From a virus, in IMG/VR virus record IMGVR_UViG_3300012964_000680, positions 1-22,290 of that record: a DNA stretch of 22,290 nucleotides. The stretch is one strand, 5' to 3'. Shown here piece by piece: positions 6,521 to 13,162 of this stretch; position 1 is the first letter of the stretch, and every line of letters starts with the position of its first letter. The notes under the pieces are model-generated. The model made no database searches. It worked only from the letters and a program-made list of their open reading frames with translations, and was not told where the DNA came from. Position numbers and translations under genes: made by a program.

Positions 6521-8011
6521 ATGTTTAACAATAAACCACTCCAAATGGATGGCGCGGTTGATCCGTCGAAAGTGATGGAGGCATTCGCCAACATCCTTTT
6601 GCAAAAAACAGCAACCGGAGCCCCGTCCGGCCCGTATGTACACGGTCCTGGTGGACTGTTCGGCGTGCGCGGCTTGAGTCGTGACATCATCTCGACCCAT
6701 ACCCAGATCACTGGAAGTTTGGGTGAATCCATTCCGATTTCAGCGAGCAACGAAACCAATCCGCTGTTTCCTTACATCACAGGTTTCATTCGTTCCGACA
6801 CACAGGAAAAGGATGGAATCTGCGACGATCCCGAGGAAGCCGGTTCCTTCAAGACCTGTATTCAGACCACCGTATTTGGGCGCAAGGAATACAAAACTCG
6901 CGAATTTGAGATCAATGCCACTGGCAAGGTAATCAACCGCGGTGAATTCAACGACTTGCAGATCGTCAACTCCCCCCTGGTAAACCAGATGGGCGGCTTG
7001 ATGCAGAATGTGTTCCCAAATCTGCAAGGTGATGCGGCTCTAAAGGTTGGTCGTGAAATGCTCATCCGCATGATCGAAGTGGGCGTTTCGTTCCAACGCT
7101 GGTACTGCCCCACTGTATATACAGGCAATCCCGCCAATAGTTCGGCGGGCGGCGGGTATAAAGAATTCCCCGGCCTTGACCTGCTTATTGGAACGAATAA
7201 GATTGACGCCCTGACTGGCACAGCCTGTCCGTCCCTGTACTCCGATGTGAAATCGTTCGGGTACAAACAGGTCGATAGCAGCACTGAACCCGACATCTAT
7301 CGCACGCTTTCCACGATGATGTATATCCTCGAAAACAAGGCACGCCAGCAAAATCTTGCTCCGGTTGAGTTTGTCATCGTGATGCGTGCTCAGTTGTTCT
7401 GGGAACTCAGTCGCTTCTGGCCGCAGAAGTACAACACCGATGGCGCGACCCTGACCAACGCTGGTCTGGATATGCTGATCCTGCAAAATATTCAAATTCG
7501 TGACGCCATGCGCGCGGGACAATACCTGACCATCAACTCAAAGAATTACCGCGTCGTTCTTGATGATTGTATTGCGGAAGAAAACCAGTCTGACAATGGC
7601 GCAATCCCGATTGGTGGATTTGGTTCCGACATCTACATCCTGCCTTTGACCGCCCGCGGTGGAACGCTCCGAACTTTCTATTGGGAATACTTCGACTTCT
7701 CGACCAATGTATTGCCCCAGATGAGTGGTTTACCAACCTGGTTCTGGTCAGATGGCGGTGCTTTCCTGTGGACGATGGGCGCTCCGAAGAATTGGTGCTT
7801 GGATGTGTCTGCAAAGACCGAACCACGCCTGATCCTTCGCACTCCTCAGCTTGCAGGCCGCCTTACCGATGTTGTGTATGTTCCTCTCCAGCACACTGAC
7901 GATCCTCTGCCTTCCGGTATGTACCATGTCAATGGTGGTGTCCGCACAGGCCGTCCGTTCCCATCCCCGTTTAGTGAATATAACCTAAGCGGACCAGGTG
8001 TTGGTGCGTAA
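6521..8011 (+). CDS. Major capsid protein
   Basis: The 496-residue product starts behind GGAGGTGCAAT, a near-perfect ribosome site fitting a highly expressed gene. It follows the protease/scaffold gene by 12 bases and is followed by a very strong terminator, the usual setting of an HK97-fold major capsid gene. The N-terminal region (residues 40-75) is glycine-rich. The body has mixed beta segments and a long central helix region (IYRTLSTMMYILENKARQQN, about 255-274) that would fit the spine helix of the fold. The last 40 residues are rich in G and P. The family assignment rests on position, length and general character rather than on a single diagnostic motif. Confidence 0.75.
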   Translation: MFNNKPLQMDGAVDPSKVMEAFANILLQKTATGAPSGPYVHGPGGLFGVRGLSRDIISTHTQITGSLGESIPISASNETNPLFPYITGFIRSDTQEKDGICDDPEEAGSFKTCIQTTVFGRKEYKTREFEINATGKVINRGEFNDLQIVNSPLVNQMGGLMQNVFPNLQGDAALKVGREMLIRMIEVGVSFQRWYCPTVYTGNPANSSAGGGYKEFPGLDLLIGTNKIDALTGTACPSLYSDVKSFGYKQVDSSTEPDIYRTLSTMMYILENKARQQNLAPVEFVIVMRAQLFWELSRFWPQKYNTDGATLTNAGLDMLILQNIQIRDAMRAGQYLTINSKNYRVVLDDCIAEENQSDNGAIPIGGFGSDIYILPLTARGGTLRTFYWEYFDFSTNVLPQMSGLPTWFWSDGGAFLWTMGAPKNWCLDVSAKTEPRLILRTPQLAGRLTDVVYVPLQHTDDPLPSGMYHVNGGVRTGRPFPSPFSEYNLSGPGVGA

Positions 8012-8029
8012 CCTTCACGTTTATAAACT

Positions 8030-8059
8030 GGGAGGCTGGTTTTCCAGCCTCCCTTTTTT
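8030..8059 (+). terminator. Terminator after the major capsid gene
   Basis: A 10-bp GC-rich stem, GGGAGGCTGG (8030-8039) with CCAGCCTCCC (8044-8053), has a TTTT loop and is followed by TTTTTT. It separates capsid genes from the glycan cassette. Confidence 0.95.
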
Positions 8060-8076
8060 CTTGCAAGACTCCAGTG

Positions 8077-8082
8077 TATAAT
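8077..8082 (+). promoter_or_regulatory. -10 box upstream of the glycan cassette
   Basis: A perfect TATAAT follows the capsid terminator. A TTGCAA at 8061-8066 is only 10 bases away, too close to be the -35 element, so the -35 is unresolved. Transcription would begin around 8088-8090, within the 5' arm of the leader helix. Confidence 0.5.
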
Positions 8083-8083
8083 A

Positions 8084-8168
8084 GTCGGTGTGAGTATTGT
8101 ACGAAATAGGCCGCGTACGAAATGACAGTGCTTCCCTGTTCTCACATCGACTCTTATGCACTGGAAGC
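8084..8168 (+). ncRNA. Structured leader RNA before the sugar dehydratase gene
   Basis: GTCGGTGTGAG (8084-8094) pairs with CTCACATCGAC (8141-8151) in an 11-bp helix with one G-T pair. Inside it, GTACG (8099-8103) pairs with CGTAC (8114-8118), and GTACGAAAT occurs twice (8099-8107 and 8115-8123). The enclosed CAGTGC (8126-8131) is complementary to GCACTG (8158-8163) downstream of the helix. The overlapping GCTTCC (8130-8135) is complementary to GGAAGC (8163-8168). Either pairing gives a pseudoknot, and they may alternate. No known riboswitch consensus is recognised. Because the predicted start falls inside the first arm, the full 11-bp helix may not be present in the primary transcript. Confidence 0.4.
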
Positions 8169-8193
8169 GTAAATAAAAGAATGAGAGGAAGCA

Positions 8194-9126
8194 ATGCTTA
8201 AAGATAAATCTTTGTTTGTTACGGGTGGAGCAGGCACATTAGGCCATGCAATTGCAGAACGAAGGAAACGGGAAGGGTGGACTGGAAGGATGACCGTTTA
8301 TTCCAGTGATACACATAAACACGAAAAGATGCGGAGACTTTACCCCGACGTAAATTTTGTTCAGGGTGATATTCGCAATCCCGAAACCCTCTATAACGCA
8401 ATGGTTGGACATGATGTTGTGTTGCATCTCGCGGCGGTCAAGGTCATTCCCGCTTCCGAACAATGGAGCCTGGATACCATTGACGTAAATATCAACGGCA
8501 GTATCAACGTCTGCGTGCAGGCCATCAGCGCAGGGATCAAACACGTATTGGGAATTTCAACGGACAAAGTTTGCCACTCAGCCAATGCGTATGGCGCAAC
8601 CAAATATTTGATGGAAAAGGTGTTTCAGGAATACTCCCGAATTGATTCGGGAACGCAGTTCCACCTTGTACGTTACGGAAATGTCCTGGAATCCAATGGA
8701 TCGGTTCTGGAAGCGTGGAGGAAAGCACAGGAAGATGGAAAACCTCTAATTGTCACCGATCCAGAGATGACGCGTTTCTGGATTTCCCCCCAACAAGCCG
8801 TTGATCTGGTGATTAGTGCAGTGAAATTGGAAAGCGGACTTGTTCTCATTCCAAAGATGAAGGCGCTTTCAATTGGAAAACTTGCGGAATACACGGTGGG
8901 AGCGGGATATAAATTCGAGAAGATCCAAATTCGCCCCGGTGAAAAGATGCACGAAACCCTCCTGACCGAGGAAGAACGTTTTTACGCAACCGAGTCACAG
9001 GATTTCTTCTTCCTGAGGCCATCAACCAGCCCGAAGGTTGTTACGCCAGTGGAAAAAACATACTCCAGTGACACGGCTCCCCTCCTGACCAAAACAGAAC
9101 TTGACGAGTTGTTACGAAATGAGTGA
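8194..9126 (+). CDS. NAD-dependent sugar dehydratase/epimerase (CapD/FlaA1/PseB-like)
   Basis: The product has 310 residues and starts behind AGAGGAA. It is an extended short-chain dehydrogenase: the nucleotide-binding loop TGGAGTLG is at residues 10-17, an acidic QGDIRN block follows near 57, then HLAAVK near 79, STDK near 121 and the catalytic YGATK near 133-137. The STDK...YGATK pattern and overall length fit UDP-GlcNAc 4,6-dehydratases/5-epimerases of the FlaA1/CapD/PseB group, which make deoxy sugars for surface glycans. The exact nucleotide sugar cannot be told. It opens the glycan cassette, which suggests that the phage supplies its own sugar donor. Confidence 0.85.
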   Translation: MLKDKSLFVTGGAGTLGHAIAERRKREGWTGRMTVYSSDTHKHEKMRRLYPDVNFVQGDIRNPETLYNAMVGHDVVLHLAAVKVIPASEQWSLDTIDVNINGSINVCVQAISAGIKHVLGISTDKVCHSANAYGATKYLMEKVFQEYSRIDSGTQFHLVRYGNVLESNGSVLEAWRKAQEDGKPLIVTDPEMTRFWISPQQAVDLVISAVKLESGLVLIPKMKALSIGKLAEYTVGAGYKFEKIQIRPGEKMHETLLTEEERFYATESQDFFFLRPSTSPKVVTPVEKTYSSDTAPLLTKTELDELLRNE

Positions 9127-9445
9127 CATCATTCTTCGTGCCTCCCTTGCGGTTTTGGCATGGTACTACATATCATTTATTTTCAATAAGATTGCAAGAC
9201 GCGTTAATTGGAGCTGGTGGTATCGCAAGGTCTATCTGAATTCTCTCCATTGGAAAATAGTCCGCTGGATGAAGAAAACCAATATGAGGATTTTGAGAGG
9301 CGCAGTGTATTGCGAAAAATGCGGAAACAGAAAGCGCCTGCAAGTTCATCATATGACCTACGCAAATCTTTGGCATGAAAAAATGTCGGATTTGCAGATA
9401 GTTTGCAATTTATGTCACCGGCAAGGATCAGGAAGGATTTCATGA
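9119..9445 (+). CDS. Membrane-anchored HNH protein
   Basis: The 108-residue protein starts at ATG 9119, overlapping the end of the dehydratase gene; a TTG 18 bases upstream is an alternative. Residues 4-24 form a hydrophobic helix, followed by a basic and tryptophan-rich stretch. The C-terminal half is a classical HNH module: CEKCG (about 66-70), VHHMTY (about 77-82), a DLQIVC segment and CNLCH near 99-103, giving two zinc knuckles. An N-terminal membrane helix on an HNH protein is unusual for a homing endonuclease and may tether the nuclease to the envelope. The stop overlaps the next start (ATGA). Confidence 0.75.
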   Translation: MSDIILRASLAVLAWYYISFIFNKIARRVNWSWWYRKVYLNSLHWKIVRWMKKTNMRILRGAVYCEKCGNRKRLQVHHMTYANLWHEKMSDLQIVCNLCHRQGSGRIS

Positions 9446-10134
9446 GCGACTTACCCAGATTGTCAATCGGTCTTGTAACATATAAAAGAACGGACGAAGC
9501 TGTTCGCACCGTTCTATCTACAATCAAAAACCTGAATTACCCACGGGAACTTCGTTCCTGGTACATTGCGGACGATGGAAGCGAAAGCGGTCACGTGGAT
9601 GATGTTTTGACCGCTCTGGGGGATGAAAATATACTCGGAATGCACAATCGCCGCATCCGGCACGAAGGACAGGAAAACACCCATCATGCTGGTCTGGGAT
9701 GGAATAAATGCCTCGGAATTTGTCACCAAAACTCAGATTTTGTATTGTGGATCGAGGACGACTGGGTAATGGAAAAGCCACTCGACCTCGTTCCGTACGT
9801 GAAACTATTGCAGGAACGCGAGGATGTTGGGATTTGCAGTTTCCGAATCCTATCGGTAGGCGCGGACGTGCATACGGTTGGTTACGATGGACAGGTGTAC
9901 TTGCGTTACGAACGAACAACGCAATATGCTTTTTCTGGAAACCCCTACCTGCGCCATGCCCGTTATACAAACAAGTACGGCTGGTTTGCGGAAGATCGCA
10001 ACCCTGGATTGATGGAATTGCAACAGGACGATCAGTACCGTCTTGCGGTGGAAGGTCCGACAATCTGGAGACCCGTCAATATCTCCATGTGGGGAGCATG
10101 GTCGCATATCGGAAGTAACAAGACATGGGAATAG
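9442..10134 (+). CDS. Glycosyltransferase, GT-A fold (family 2-like)
   Basis: The product has 230 residues. ATG 9442 is chosen because AGGAAGG (9430-9436) lies 5 bases upstream; the frame extends 13 codons further back only inside the HNH gene. The N-terminus LSIGLVTYKRTDEAV with a following ADDGSES segment is the nucleotide-sugar binding start of GT-A enzymes. The WIEDDW block near residue 105 supplies the acidic metal-binding residues. It would transfer a sugar from a nucleotide donor. It is shorter than many family 2 enzymes and has no membrane helices, so it is probably cytoplasmic. The donor and acceptor are unknown. Confidence 0.8.
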   Translation: MSDLPRLSIGLVTYKRTDEAVRTVLSTIKNLNYPRELRSWYIADDGSESGHVDDVLTALGDENILGMHNRRIRHEGQENTHHAGLGWNKCLGICHQNSDFVLWIEDDWVMEKPLDLVPYVKLLQEREDVGICSFRILSVGADVHTVGYDGQVYLRYERTTQYAFSGNPYLRHARYTNKYGWFAEDRNPGLMELQQDDQYRLAVEGPTIWRPVNISMWGAWSHIGSNKTWE

Positions 10135-10733
10135 AAATGGACGCGAAGAACTGGTTTACCGAAAAGGGTGACGAAACTCTTGCTCTGGATTGGCCTCTCA
10201 ATGATAACTCTCACGTTTGGGAGATTGGGGGATACGAAGGACGCTGGGCGCAACAGATTTGGGACAAATTCCACTGCAATATCACCATCTTTGAGCCGCA
10301 GTTGTGGGCGGTGGATCGGCTGATGAAACGCTTTGGCGGTATCAGCGAAATCGACATTCGCCCGTATGGGTTATGGATCAACGATGAAGTCAGAGTAATC
10401 GAGAATTTTGGAACAGACGGAGCGACAATCGCAAATGGTACAAACGGATTGAACCCGCCTGGACTTGGTGCTTTCAAGCATTTCTATCACGAATTTCAAC
10501 ACTTCGATCAGATAGACGTTTGCCTGATGAACATCGAGGGGGCGGAGTATGAGTTGATTCCATCGTTCATTTCTTTCGGAGTGATGCAGAAAATAGATCA
10601 CTTCTGGTGTCAGTTTCACCTGAAAGACGATCCTGATTCAAATAAATCGTCCGATATTTTCAAGGCGATGGAGAAAACTCATTACGTGCTGTGGAATTGC
10701 TTTCCAACGGCAGTGGCATGGAGGAAACGATAA
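10125..10733 (+). CDS. FkbM-like SAM-dependent methyltransferase
   Basis: The product has 202 residues. The SAM-binding glycine loop is VWEIGGYEGRW (about residues 31-41), a FEP block lies near 56-58, and MNIEGAEYELI (about 140-150) matches the 'D.EGAE' motif of FkbM methyltransferases. These enzymes O-methylate sugars or other small groups, which fits a role in finishing the phage-made glycan. The start may be ATG 10125 or ATG 10137, and neither has a decisive ribosome site. The gene overlaps the glycosyltransferase by 10 bases if 10125 is used. Confidence 0.75.
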   Translation: MGIEMDAKNWFTEKGDETLALDWPLNDNSHVWEIGGYEGRWAQQIWDKFHCNITIFEPQLWAVDRLMKRFGGISEIDIRPYGLWINDEVRVIENFGTDGATIANGTNGLNPPGLGAFKHFYHEFQHFDQIDVCLMNIEGAEYELIPSFISFGVMQKIDHFWCQFHLKDDPDSNKSSDIFKAMEKTHYVLWNCFPTAVAWRKR

Positions 10734-10743
10734 TGCTCAGTCG

Positions 10744-10752
10744 TGGTATAAT
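10744..10752 (+). promoter_or_regulatory. Extended -10 promoter of the second RNA-leader/HNH unit
   Basis: TGG (10744-10746) followed by a perfect TATAAT (10747-10752) forms an extended -10 element. No good -35 is present, as is usual for this promoter class. Transcription would begin near 10759, at the 5' arm of the leader helix. Confidence 0.65.
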
Positions 10753-10756
10753 TGAA

Positions 10757-10868
10757 TTGTCGAGACTGAATAGCGCGGCTTTATGTTACAATCACTTATC
10801 ACCCGTTTTCTGTTTTGTGCTACCGCGCCAGTCTCGACAACTGAACAGGAACGGGTGCTTTGTTTTTG
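10757..10868 (+). ncRNA. Pseudoknotted RNA leader upstream of HNH gene 2 (novel candidate)
   Basis: TTGTCGAGACTG (10757-10768) pairs perfectly with CAGTCTCGACAA (10829-10840), 12 bp. Inside it, GCGCGG (10773-10778) pairs with CCGCGC (10823-10828) and stacks with no bulge on the 3' side. The 44-nt loop holds CACCCGT (10800-10806) and CTGTT (10810-10814). Just downstream of the helix, AACAG (10844-10848) and ACGGGTG (10851-10857) are their exact complements, 12 bp in all. Both helix sets can coexist as an H-type pseudoknot. The second set alone, followed by CTTTGTTTTT, would be a terminator with a large loop. The Shine-Dalgarno GGAG follows at once. No known RNA class is recognised. Confidence 0.6.
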
Positions 10869-10876
10869 GAGCAGAA

Positions 10877-11359
10877 ATGGACAGGCTGTTTTTAGACAAA
10901 AAAGATATTGAGCGTTTTTATAAAAATATATCTATAAAGAACATGGATGAATGTTGGGATTGGAAACTTAGACCTAACGAAGATGGGTATGGAAAATTTA
11001 AAGTAAAAGGGAAAACTCTCTTAGCTCACCGAGTTTCATATTTTATTAGTCATAAAACTCTTGGAGAAAATATGTTGGTTTGCCATACCTGTGATAATAC
11101 AATCTGCGTAAATCCACATCATTTATTTCTTGGAAAGCCGAAAGATAATTCTTCTGACATGGTATCTAAAAACAGACAAGCATTTGGAGACAAAAATGGA
11201 AGGTCTAAACTTTCATGGGAATTAGTGGGTACGATTAGATCATTATTTTCAAGTGGAGTTAGTCAGTCAAAATTAGCTAAAAAGTTTCATGTAAGTGATT
11301 TTGTTATATGGGGAATAGTTCACAATAAATTATGGAGGATAAACGATGGTAATAACTAA
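10877..11359 (+). CDS. HNH homing endonuclease (HNH_3 type) 2
   Basis: The 160-residue protein starts at ATG 10877, 6 bases after GGAG (10868-10871). The reading frame continues upstream only through the RNA leader, so the longer version is rejected. CWDW, a GYGKF segment, AHRVSYF, and the nuclease block LVCHTCDNTICVNPHHLFLG (about residues 67-87) align well with HNH gene 1. The C-terminal helix-turn-helix region (about 115-155) is also shared. The gene is AT-rich compared with its neighbours. It overlaps the next gene by 14 bases, so it sits in front of the sugar kinase as the first gene of that transcript. Confidence 0.88.
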   Translation: MDRLFLDKKDIERFYKNISIKNMDECWDWKLRPNEDGYGKFKVKGKTLLAHRVSYFISHKTLGENMLVCHTCDNTICVNPHHLFLGKPKDNSSDMVSKNRQAFGDKNGRSKLSWELVGTIRSLFSSGVSQSKLAKKFHVSDFVIWGIVHNKLWRINDGNN

Positions 11360-12296
11360 AACCCCACTTAGAATATCTTTAGTTGGTGGGTCTACGGACA
11401 TGCCTTCTTTCTACAAAAAACACGTTGGAGCCGTGGTCTCTTTTGCGATCAACAAATACGTCTATGTTTCTGTAAACAAAAAGTTTGACAGCAAGATACG
11501 CGTATCGTATTCCACGACGGAGAACGTGGAGCATATAGACCATCTGCAACACGATCTTGTCAGGGAAAGCCTGCGGTACTTCAAGATCAACGACGGAGTG
11601 GAGATCACTTCGGTTTCGGATATTCCCGGAGAGGGTTCCGGACTCGGTTCTTCTTCATGCTTTACAGTCGGATTGGTAAACGCACTTTCGCACGGTTCCC
11701 ATCCGTCCATTTTGGCGGAACGGGCGTTTGAGATCGAGGCTAATAAATGCCACCGTCCGGTTGGCAAACAGGATCATTTCGCAAGTGCCTATGGTGGAAT
11801 GAATTATTTTGTTTTCACAAAGAACTCCGTGGAAACTACCGCCATGTACGCATCCGAGGAGTTGAAAAAACATTCCCTGCTTTTATATACAGGCATGACT
11901 CGCAAGGCAGATTCGATATTGAAGGGACAGCGACAGGCGTTTGATGAAGGTGCAACAACCGATACAGGTCGGAAACTGGCTATTCTGGCAAAGAATTTTT
12001 ATCATGAATATCTCACTGGCATGGAAATGGATCGACTCGGTGATTACTTGACGCGCTCCTGGAATTTCAAGAAACAACTGGCAAGCGGAATAACCAATCC
12101 GCAGATTGACATTTGGATGAACGCTGCTCTTGGGATGGGTGCGCATGGCGGAAAAGTTCTCGGTGCTGGCGGTGGAGGATTTCTATACTTCATCGCCCCC
12201 CCTGAAATACACGGAAGGATTGCGGCTTCGCTCAGGTTGAAACTTGTGGATTTCAAGATAGAGACAAGAGGAAGCGAGGTAATATATAATGGCTAA
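11346..12296 (+). CDS. hddA: GHMP kinase, D-glycero-D-manno-heptose 7-phosphate kinase-like
   Basis: The product has 316 residues, normal for this family. The N-terminus TPLRISLVGGSTDMPSFY matches the start of HddA-type sugar kinases. The ATP loop PGEGSGLGSSS lies at about residues 94-104, and the C-terminal GHMP motif LGAGGGGF is near 272-279. HddA phosphorylates heptose 7-phosphate at C1 on the way to GDP-heptose; other sugar 1-kinases of the same subfamily act on fucose or related sugars. Partner enzymes (GmhA, GmhB, HddC) are not in the window, so the host or another part of the phage must supply them. The start lies just after GGAGG within the end of HNH gene 2. Confidence 0.8.
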   Translation: MVITKTPLRISLVGGSTDMPSFYKKHVGAVVSFAINKYVYVSVNKKFDSKIRVSYSTTENVEHIDHLQHDLVRESLRYFKINDGVEITSVSDIPGEGSGLGSSSCFTVGLVNALSHGSHPSILAERAFEIEANKCHRPVGKQDHFASAYGGMNYFVFTKNSVETTAMYASEELKKHSLLLYTGMTRKADSILKGQRQAFDEGATTDTGRKLAILAKNFYHEYLTGMEMDRLGDYLTRSWNFKKQLASGITNPQIDIWMNAALGMGAHGGKVLGAGGGGFLYFIAPPEIHGRIAASLRLKLVDFKIETRGSEVIYNG

Positions 12297-12756
12297 ACTA
12301 ATTCCACTAACCCAAAATCAATTCGCAATTGTAGATGACCACTGGTACGAATTTCTCATGCAGTGGAAATGGTATGCAAGGTGGAACCCGCAAACAAAGT
12401 CCTTTTACGCAGTTAGGCATGACAAAACCAATCACGATAAAACAATTTGGATGCACAGAATAATCATGAACACCCAAGACAGTGTGACTTGCGATCATAT
12501 TAACCATAATACACTAGATAATCGCGAGAGCGAGCTAAGGAATGTCAACTCTACCCAGAGCGCAATAAATCGCAGGATATTCAAAAATAATAAAATCGGC
12601 ATAAAGGGGGTTCGTAAATACGAAAATGGTTACATAGCAGAACTTAGACACAACAGGAAACTTGTTCTTCAAAAGAAATTTAAAACTTTAGGAGAAGCTA
12701 CTCAGGCTCGATCCGATGCGGAAAAAAAATATTTTGGAGAATATACAAATGGATAA
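12289..12756 (+). CDS. HNH endonuclease with AP2-like DNA-binding domain
   Basis: The product has 155 residues and starts behind GAGG within the end of the kinase gene. The N-terminal half contains the HNH core, with a WMHR segment (about residues 61-64) and CDHINHNTLDNR (about 68-79). The C-terminal part (about 100-150) has the GIKGVRKYENGYIAEL pattern of the AP2/integrase-like DNA-binding domain that is often joined to homing endonucleases. It is AT-rich. It is of a different subtype from the HNH genes at 4150 and 10877 and has no structured leader, so it is a separate invasion. It overlaps the next gene by 8 bases. Confidence 0.88.
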   Translation: MAKLIPLTQNQFAIVDDHWYEFLMQWKWYARWNPQTKSFYAVRHDKTNHDKTIWMHRIIMNTQDSVTCDHINHNTLDNRESELRNVNSTQSAINRRIFKNNKIGIKGVRKYENGYIAELRHNRKLVLQKKFKTLGEATQARSDAEKKYFGEYTNG

Positions 12757-13162
12757 GAAACCTAAATTACTGTTTTTAGACGACAGAACAAAACGCAGAG
12801 AATATGCCGAAAAAGAATATTCTAAACTTTATGACGTAACTTGTGTTTCATGTGTTCTTGAAGCATTAAGATATATGTCAAGAGAAGATTGGGATGTTAT
12901 TTCTCTTGACCACGACTTACTAGGCGTGGACTTTGAGGATGTTGATACTCCTGGTTGCGGGATGGAAATCGTGCGTTATATTGTAAAATGTGGCTGGCCT
13001 CCCCAACGGAAAATCCCCGAATTCTGGATACACTCCAGCAATCTATTTGCGGCACATTTGATGGAAGTCGCATTACTGGAGGCTAATATCCCGGCTTTCT
13101 ACAAGCCGATCATCTACAAGACTGAAAACATGAAATACGACGAAAACGGAATTCCGATATGA
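12749..13162 (+). CDS. Receiver-like protein (cyclic-phosphate processing receiver family)
   Basis: The product has 137 residues from ATG 12749, with GGAG upstream; the 11 preceding in-frame codons lie inside the HNH gene. It has a receiver-like start, KLLFLDDRTKRR, then a VISLDHDLL block (about residues 49-57) carrying the acidic pair. After that come CGMEIVRYI and a FWIHSSN segment (about 92-98). This order fits the stand-alone 'cyclic-phosphate processing receiver' family predicted to act in RNA end processing, rather than a response regulator. The function is known only from family-level prediction. It overlaps the epimerase start (ATGA). Confidence 0.65.
   Translation: MDKKPKLLFLDDRTKRREYAEKEYSKLYDVTCVSCVLEALRYMSREDWDVISLDHDLLGVDFEDVDTPGCGMEIVRYIVKCGWPPQRKIPEFWIHSSNLFAAHLMEVALLEANIPAFYKPIIYKTENMKYDENGIPI

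Noticed and set aside
8061-8066. TTGCAA as -35 element for the TATAAT at 8077
   Set aside because: The spacer is only 10 bases, too short for a normal promoter.
8099-8123. GTACGAAAT repeated twice, as a start of a CRISPR-like array
   Set aside because: There are only two short copies with a 7-base gap, and they fit inside the hairpin of the leader RNA.
10691-10876. Longer form of HNH gene 2 reading through the leader
   Set aside because: It would translate the structured RNA and the promoter region; ATG 10877 has its own GGAG.
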